The notes beneath the pieces are model-generated. The model was not told where the DNA came from. It worked only from the letters and a program-made list of their open reading frames with translations, and searched no databases. A stretch of 64,000 nucleotides of DNA. Origin: Undaria pinnatifida (lineage: Eukaryota > Sar > Phaeophyceae > Laminariales > Alariaceae). The DNA lies in NCBI GenBank assembly GCA_012845835.1, contig JABAKD010000008.1, forward strand, positions 8,106,775 to 8,170,774, in the 5' to 3' direction. This document shows positions 57,115 through 64,000 of the stretch, in pieces. Each line of letters opens with the position of its first letter. Position 1 is the stretch's first letter. A program made the position numbers and the translations under genes.

Positions 57115-57340
57115 GCGTGTACTCGTTATTTTGCATGGCCGTAGTCTTTAGACGGTACACTTCTCATTCCTACAAAGCCGGGACGGAGCACGTCGGGTTT
57201 GCACCGACCAGGCAGAGGGCCGGGGGGGGGGGGGGGAGTATACTCAAAATCATGCGGGCTGCAGTCTTCAGACCGTAGATCCTCGCATCCCTACGAAGCC
57301 GGGACGGAGCACGTTGGGTTTTCGCCGACCTGGACACAAC
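57115..57340 (+). repeat. Two tandem leading ends of repeat family 1
   Basis: GTACTCGTTATTTTGCATGGCCGTAGTC and, 110 bases later, GTATACTCAAAATCATGCGGG-type starts are each followed by CGCATCCCTAC and GCCGGGACGGAGCACGTCGGG segments. A G run at 57221-57236 separates them. Confidence 0.72.
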
Positions 57341-58834
57341 TGTTTTTTGGGGAGGGGTCTGTGAGCGTGTAGGACTGCATGCACGCTGGTGGTATGGTGG
57401 CAGGCAGCAGAACGTATCTCGTGGTCCTGTACGCGACACACACGACGAGCCGCGTGTGGCCCTTTTGTTTTGTTTTTTTTGTTGGCCCTCGTTGGGCTGC
57501 TTGTTCGCGAGCAGGGCTGGCAGTGGTTGACTGTTGTCGCGGTTATAGCAGCAGTAGTTATTGCCTCGTGTTGGCGCATGGGTTGGCTTCACGTACAATG
57601 CTGGGAAAGGAGACCCGTTATACCGTACCTGGTATGTGCTAGGGGAACGGGACGATGTGCTGTCAGCTTGTTATCGAGGTGTTGCCGTTGTCGGTGCTGC
57701 CGGGGCGGGGCGGTTGGCGGTGCTGTTCGCCGACAGGATGGTACCGTACGTAGTGTTATCTTATTCTTCCGCACCAGAGTGATTGGAGCATGTATGTCCT
57801 GTTACCATGGACTAGGTTACTATGACATTTGAAATTTTGAGATTGAAATTAGATTGAGAGTTGAGAGCACAACAACCACGACGAGAACAACAACAACGAC
57901 GACGAGAGTAACAACAACAACAACGATTCTTGATGGATGGATAAAAACTATTTTAACCGGTTGATGCAGTCTGTCTGGTACGCTGTGCCTACCTGGGGTA
58001 CAGTACCTACTCCAATACTTCGAAGTATATTATACGAGTATTGTATTATTATTACTTTCTATAGGTGCAGTAATGACAAGTGCCAATAGTGTGGGTGATG
58101 GGGGAAGTTGATCTTTCGTCAAGACATAATTGGTCTTCGACTCTGTGTTTTCTGTTAACATCAATCATCAACCAGAACCAAGAGGCCAAGATCATCACGA
58201 GGCACGAATCTGCACACAAATACGACTTTTTAACCAGGTACCTGATACGGAAGAACACTGCTATTGGAGGAACTCGAGATTTAGACTAGATGTTATATCA
58301 AATGCACAAATAGCATGGAGTACATAAATTATTAAAGAGTAGTGTACGAGTATAGGATGTGGAGTGCCTGTTACCAGGTATGGTATTTGATCCCGGGTCT
58401 GTCTGAGTTATGACAAGGGAGAAAGGGAGGGAGGGAACTGGAGAAAAAATGCGAACATATAATTATTGGTAAATGGGATGGAAAACAAAACTACGCACAC
58501 CCACTTGCAGCATCAACTTTGTATGGGCTATATGGCATTCCTTACTTCTGTCATTGCCACCATAGACCATCAACGAATTGCACCTATTATTACAGTAAAG
58601 CCTGCCTTGTGACCATGGAGAACAACAATCCATTATCTACACAAATTTACTACTGCTGTTGTTGTGGTAGGGTGTTTTGTAGCTATGATGCATGTGCGTA
58701 GTACTTACAACTCACCCCACAGTGTTACCTGCTTTCAAGCACCGGCGGTACAGATTTAAACTATTACTACTATTAGACTACTAATACTGCACAGCATGCT
58801 GTAGTTTTATAAAAGGTCTTGGCGGTGATCCGGT

Positions 58835-58965
58835 ACTTTTTCTTCTTTTAATCATCAATTTCACTCTCCAAGCTCAATTATAAGAGAGGTTGTGCCCACT
58901 CAGCGACCTCCAGTGACCACGGGAGGGTGTCTTCCCTAATTCCCCCCGGTACGTGTGTGTGTTGT
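58835..58965 (-). mobile_element. SINE-like tail fragment
   Basis: The minus strand reads GTACCGGGGGGAATTAGGG, then GACACCCTCCCGTGGTCAC and GGTCGCTGAGTGGGC, then an A-rich end near 58840, matching the tail module at 48105-48250. Confidence 0.58.
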
Positions 58966-58974
58966 CTTCACATT

Positions 58975-59160
58975 AAACCTTTCTTTCTACCCAACGACAT
59001 CAGTACACCCACAGAGTCCGTGCTGATCGTTCATCCTAGAGATACAAATTATGTGGTCAGACTGTGACACAGCAGAGTAATAAACCAAACAGTCGCAATT
59101 CATCAAGGTGAAGCAAGTAAAGTGCTAGATAGAGTTGTGCCGGGTACGAAAACACAACTA
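58975..59160 (-). repeat. Dispersed repeat family 2 copy
   Basis: CCCAACGACATCAGTACACCC, GTCCGTGCTGATCGTTCATCC, AACCAAACAGTCGCAATTCAT and GTGCCGGGTACGAAAACACAAC occur in the same order as in 22838-22985. Confidence 0.75.
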
Positions 59161-59214
59161 AACTAAGCTTGCCAGGCCCAAAAAAAAGGGGGGGGTGGAA
59201 GAAAAGAAAACGAA

Positions 59215-59290
59215 ATTATAAAATAAAATAAAATAAAACAAAACAAAACAAAACAAAACAAAACAAAACAAAACAAAACAAAGCAAGACA
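59215..59290 (+). repeat. AAAAC pentanucleotide microsatellite
   Basis: About four AAAAT units pass into nine or more AAAAC units next to the family 2 copy, possibly grown from its A/C-rich tail. Confidence 0.9.
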
Positions 59291-61584
59291 AACGACAGGT
59301 ACGTGGCAGTGCACTGCTGTGTTGTTTTGAATAATCAATGTGACGCAACAACAAGTAGATCGGAAAAGAGAGGAAAAACTGCACTTACTTACTTGAGAGG
59401 AACAGCATACATACAAGCTGAAGAGGAACAGATACCTGCTTGTTGTTGCACGAACGAAGCAAGAAGAAGATAACTACAAAACTGCTGTTGCACGGACAAA
59501 ACAGCACGGAGAAGATAACTAACTGCTGTTTCACGGAGACAAAAACTATACGAAGAAGAGGAAGAATATACCGGCATGCCGGTGGGGAGGGAAATTTTGA
59601 GGGAGCAAAAAACAAAAACAAAAAAAGGATTCGAGCAGGTCCTTGCTACTACTGTCGCTTTCGCGCTCCCCCCATTGAACTCAACGGAAACAAACAAAGC
59701 AGAGACTACCACTCGCTGAACGTGTGTTCATTTTTATCGTGTATAGATAGGGTCAGCATTCCCACTTTTGGGTGTTTTATGCTCCCTCGTCGATTTTCAT
59801 CGAATGTAATAACTCACGCTCGCGCTTTCCGCGGGCCAATTTTCACGCGGCAAGAAGAAAATCTTCACGATACACTAGGATAGCATGACATGAGATGATG
59901 ACACTGCGAGCACGCAACAAGCACAAAACAACCACAAGACGCCTACCTACCGTTCCACGTCCAGGCACGACCACCATATATATCGACCATATCAACACTA
60001 ATTTATCATACCAACCATCATAGTACCTATAGCACCTGGCATGGGGAGCTGCTACCTAGGACACCCCTCGCGCAGCACGTGTCATAGCACGTAGCGCAAC
60101 ACAACATCAGCCCTCCCGTTGCCGTCTTTACCCGGGAGATCTCCGTTTTTGTTCTTCATCGTCACGGGACTGTCAAGGGGGGGGCAGAAGGCTGTCAGAT
60201 TCGCGCCCAAAAATCCTCGGTCACGTGGTTTAATCAATGGAAGGTCGGGCGCGATCTCGGGATCTCGGGGAAAATTTGACCACTTTTAATAATATTATGC
60301 GATTAATCAATGATATCTTTAACGGTGATAAAAAAAATTGCCTTAGTTAGGTGTATTTTGGGAGATCACACGCAAACCGTATCCAAATGTTCTCGAACAT
60401 TCCACCAATAAACATTCGCGCAAACACTTAAAAATAGTATTGGCATGCTTAGCAGGCATCCTCTACCACACTTATATCGCCCGTGTGGCAAATAGGCACC
60501 CCCCCCCCAAAAAATAAGCACCCCCCCCTCCCCGCAAATAATGCCAACGGCCAACGGCCACTTCTTTTGGCGCCACTTTCATTAAGTCCTCTCACCCTCT
60601 CCTCCTCCTGACATTGCCATCAGCACTCCTCGTCCTCCTGACTACAGATCCCGCGCTGATGACGACCCTTTCCCTCAAAAACGACCACACCGCCCGCCCG
60701 TCAGCCTAAGCCTGATGCTGCAGCTAGCCACGCCGCGCGCTGACATGATGTTAGCGAGGAAGCGTCATCACCTTCGATTCCGCCCGAGAAGAGGGCCGTG
60801 CTTGCCTCGTGCCTTCCTCTGCCCTTTGCCTCCGCTCTGCTCCGATGGGGAACCGTGCATGCCCGCGCTCCCCAGTTTCCTCGCCGTCAACACACACCAT
60901 CCTCGCTCTCATCAGCAATCCGATCGTCATACATACCCCCTCCTCCTCCTTTCATCACGTCTGCTCTCTGCGGCTCGCGGGTCAGCTACAGCGGCGGCTT
61001 CGTGCGATGTACTGAAAGAAGGCTAAGAGAAATTGTTCTTGCTTAGAGGCTCTCAGCGCATCACGGTGGGTCGATCTGCTTCGCTTTGCTCTGTGCCTGC
61101 GGCGTTTGCGCGCCTCGGCACCGCACCGCTACGAGCCAAAGGGCTGACAGGTAGAGAGTGCCGGGTCCGCGTCGGTACTCTTGGTTGCGCACCGGCAGAG
61201 CTCTAGGAGGCGCGGGTGCTTCCAGTTGTTTTCGGTCAGAGATATTTTGGCGCTAAAACTTGGGGGGGAGAGATAATTGGTTGTTGTGCAGGGCTCGGTA
61301 ATCTCGTAAAGTACGGGGTACCAGCGGGGTACCGCTGGTAGGCTCGTGTGGTTTGTACCTGGTTCAGCGTGCTTTAGGAGTGGTTGGTGGCGAGCACAAA
61401 AAAACTGGTGCATTTCGCACCAATCCTTTGGCTGCGACGGTAAGAAAGTGTATCTACTTTCATCCTTCATACCTCGTGACCCACACCCCAGGTAGTAGGC
61501 ACTAATCGCCTGGTGGTGACTACACCGCCATACGAATAGCCCGTACCTGGTAGGAAAGCCCATACCAGGTAGTGGGCAAGCCCA

Positions 61585-61840
61585 TTTTTTTTTTCTTTTT
61601 CTTCTTGCACACTTTCACTTTCCAGCTCCTGGACAAGCCGTGGTCACAGGTGTCATCCCTTCTCCCCGGTTCTTGCCTTCGATTTTTATCGCGCGCCCGT
61701 ACCAGGTAGTAGGTAAGCCTATACCAGGTCTAGGCATGGGGGTGACTATACCGTCATAGTGTTAAGGTAGTAAGTAAGTGGGGTATTAGTCCGTTTGACC
61801 ACTTGTGCTGTGCACAAAAGGTTAACCTATAGCTTACCCA
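61585..61840 (-). mobile_element. SINE-like element with A-rich end
   Basis: On the minus strand a CAAGTGGTCAAACGGACTAA A-box-like head near 61785-61805 precedes the shared tail module GATAAAAATCGAAGGCAAG, AACCGGGGAGAAGGGATGAC and CACGGCTTGTCCAGGAGC, ending in GAAGAAAAAGAAAAAAAAA at about 61589-61607. No good B box was found. Confidence 0.55.
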
Positions 61841-62359
61841 AACTAAGCCTCATAACACTCTCCCCCCCTGAAACGGCGGGATAGCAGGTCGGCCGGATAA
61901 ACGGGCGGACCTTTCAATATCCAAGCCGTTTCATTTCCTGGGGATACCAGGGAGAGTACTTTTCAAGTTCGATAGCCCATACACTGGTAAGCGCTCAGAC
62001 CTGGTGCGGTAATTATTTCCTGGTAACGTTACCTGTGATACCTCCTGGTGCAGTCTATTAACAATGAATGGCGAGGCTTGCTGGCTTTACTTTGCTCTGT
62101 TTGGCTGACTCGTGCGACCGCTGCCTGTGGCTTATACTGCTGCTGACGCGAGAGATGCGAGAACGATATTTATATTTATATTTTTGCACGCGACCACGTG
62201 GAGGGGGGGGGGCATCAAAAATAAGGCATCCTGCCTGGTATATACTTTACCCCTCGATGTCGATGTGTCGAGGCGTGTCGATGTCGATGTGTCGATGCTT
62301 TACCCCTTTATTTAGTTGCGGTTGTTTTTGGTTTTCTTTGTCTCAGTCACATAATGTGT

Positions 62360-62690
62360 ATCTCTCTAGGACGACGAATCAGCACGCGGGCACTGGGTGT
62401 ACTGATGATGTCGTTGGGCAGAAATAACGGTTTAATGTGGAGACAACACACAATGTGCTTCGTGCATCAAATCGGCTTCCATTGTGTTTTGTGTCGTGGT
62501 TGTGTAATATTCATTACCAGGTAAATTTTTCGTCGTTTGTATCGTGTTTCGTGAAAACACAGCTAGCTGGCACAGAGCTGGTACATGTCTCTCTAGGGTC
62601 TACAATAGGGGTGAAGAATCGGCACGCGGACACTGACTGGATGTGGTGCTGTGGATGTACATTAGATGGACAGAACGGCTTAGACAATTT
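62360..62690 (+). repeat. Two dispersed repeat family 2 copies
   Basis: Segments at 62360-62425 and 62585-62690 both carry TCTCTCTAGG, GAATCNGCACGCGGNCACTG and GGNCAGAA words of family 2, in direct orientation to each other. Confidence 0.65.
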
Positions 62691-63640
62691 TGTTAGTCTT
62701 TTATATCTCTAGGATATAAGCCATGGTGTCATCCTTTACACTACACTACAAAAATATCCCGTGCCAATTCTAAGTAGTTTACTTTCATATGACAAGTCCA
62801 TTTACCTTGTCTTTTCTCCCGAAAAAATCCTGATGGTCTTAAAATGGGTACACCGATGCAATGAGAAGGAAGGGGCAGAGCAAGGACGGGCAGCAGGTGG
62901 ATCAGATCGATGCTTATAATATTGAAAATAACTAATAAAAGGAGTAAGACTTGGTGCACATAGCCTTCCTCTTTCGGTTTCCCTTTGTTTTCTGCTTGCT
63001 GGGGAATGTTTAATGAGTGATCGACGTTGAAGCTCACGACGCACACTGATTGTTGGATGGCAACAACAATGATAGAACAAGAACACGCATGATAGAACAA
63101 GAACACACAGAGTAAGAGAACCAGCACAAATAACTGCACCTGGCGGTAAATAAACAAAAGACCGATTCCGCTGTGTGATTTAATAAGAAATACCACGTGT
63201 TCAAGCACCTGGTAAAAAGTAAGGATGTTTCTTATTTTTGGTGCGATCGAGTGGTACTACCCAAAAAACATAGCACCTGGTAAACTAATTGTACAGCAAA
63301 GAGCGCCATCGGCAGTTGAGCAACGAGTCATTGGACTCCTTTGATTTTTGGAGACGAAGCTCGGGTTAGTCACTAACGCATGGTAGAATATATACTTCGA
63401 AGTGCTTTATTGCCCTTTATTTTATGTTTTTCCGCTCCATCCAACAATGACCAGTTCAAGTCTCCCCCACAACCAAACGCATTGACAACAAGAAAACCTC
63501 GAAACAGATCAGACAAGGAAGCTATAAGTCACGCCACGAGGTAGAGATTACATGTTTTACCTTGTCGTTCTCTATCTACAATTGGTTTAATTTTCCCACT
63601 TTCTTGTTGCCTCTTATGTAGCCTCTCATTTGGAGTACTA

Positions 63641-63907
63641 TTAACAATAGTCATAGCAATATGGTATAGTACCCAGGTCCATCCCTATGCCATGAATATT
63701 AATTAACCCTCCCAACCCGACCTGCCCTGTTGCTCCTAGCCTCTTGTCGACCTCGCAGTTGGAGTATATACCCTCGTCGAGATGGCAGTACATATTAGCG
63801 GTAACCGAAGTCATCTGCGGGATAGTTATGTTTGGACAGGTTTTCCATGGTGTTATGCCCCTCAGATTGACATGATGCCTTTTTTCACCATGCGTACGTT
63901 TGAGCAA
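63641..63907 (-). other. Unrecognised 88-codon open frame
   Basis: The translation (HHVNLRGITPWKTCPNITIP, GLGGLINIHGIGMDLG) does not resemble simple repeat sequence and has even codon use, but I recognise no family. It may be an exon or a fragment of a mobile element. It has no neighbours in the window that would help. Confidence 0.2.
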
Positions 63908-64000
63908 ACCACGCTAAATCATGGATAAACGGAAAGCGTCCCCCCCCACCACGTTCTTCCGTAGATTGCCTGAAAGCAATCATATTTGAAGACAGGTGTT

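Larger units (their letters stand above)
57110..64000. other. Region downstream of symplekin without a recognised gene
   Basis: No open frame here shows a recognised motif. The region is filled by repeat families 1 and 2, SINE-like elements, an AAAAC microsatellite and C-rich stretches (60490-60535, 60600-60720). GC-rich 60600-61140 could be a promoter or CpG-type region for a gene to the right, but nothing coding supports this. Confidence 0.55.

Overview
This window is nuclear DNA of an intron-rich eukaryote. The genes have GT-AG introns of 0.1 to 10.5 kb whose codon phases join exactly. Most of the rest is decayed mobile and tandem-repeat DNA. The gene content (a monodehydroascorbate reductase type enzyme joined to EF-hand exons, a divergent beta-tubulin, an SLC35C2-like transporter and a long symplekin) together with the large introns fits a photosynthetic stramenopile, most likely a brown alga. 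That assignment is inferred from overall style, because no organelle or rRNA marker is present.

Layout. (1) 48-3010, plus strand: 3' part of a flavoprotein reductase of the monodehydroascorbate reductase/AIF type, running into an EF-hand C-terminus. (2) 5665-10476, minus strand: a complete three-exon beta-tubulin gene of 447 codons. Its second intron holds a 1.1-kb array of long hairpins. (3) 12124-20010, plus strand: eight exons of a triose-phosphate/nucleotide-sugar transporter-like protein; the first exon is uncertain. (4) 20011-26982: intergenic, with dispersed repeats and a 1-kb foldback element. (5) 26983-57109, plus strand: a 16-exon, 30-kb symplekin gene (1478 codons), the scaffold of mRNA 3'-end processing. 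Its 10.5-kb first intron contains a decayed tyrosine-recombinase (DIRS/Ngaro-like) retrotransposon and a short terminal-inverted-repeat element. (6) 57110-64000: no recognisable gene, only SINE-like and other dispersed repeats.

The genes show no operon-like functional link. They are ordinary housekeeping or metabolic genes, convergent (1 and 2), divergent (2 and 3) and then co-oriented (3 and 4).

Two themes stand out. First, pieces of exon plus their splice acceptor have been copied next to the real boundary in four introns (tubulin intron 2; symplekin introns 3, 7 and 12), and the last coding exon of the reductase gene is copied into its 3' flank. Second, at least three unrelated elements share one design: short terminal inverted repeats enclosing a body made of one degenerate GC-rich word (CCACGG, GGCGGTA or CGGGTC). 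Exon coordinates were derived by hand from the sequence, reading frame, splice consensus and remembered family features. No alignment was run.
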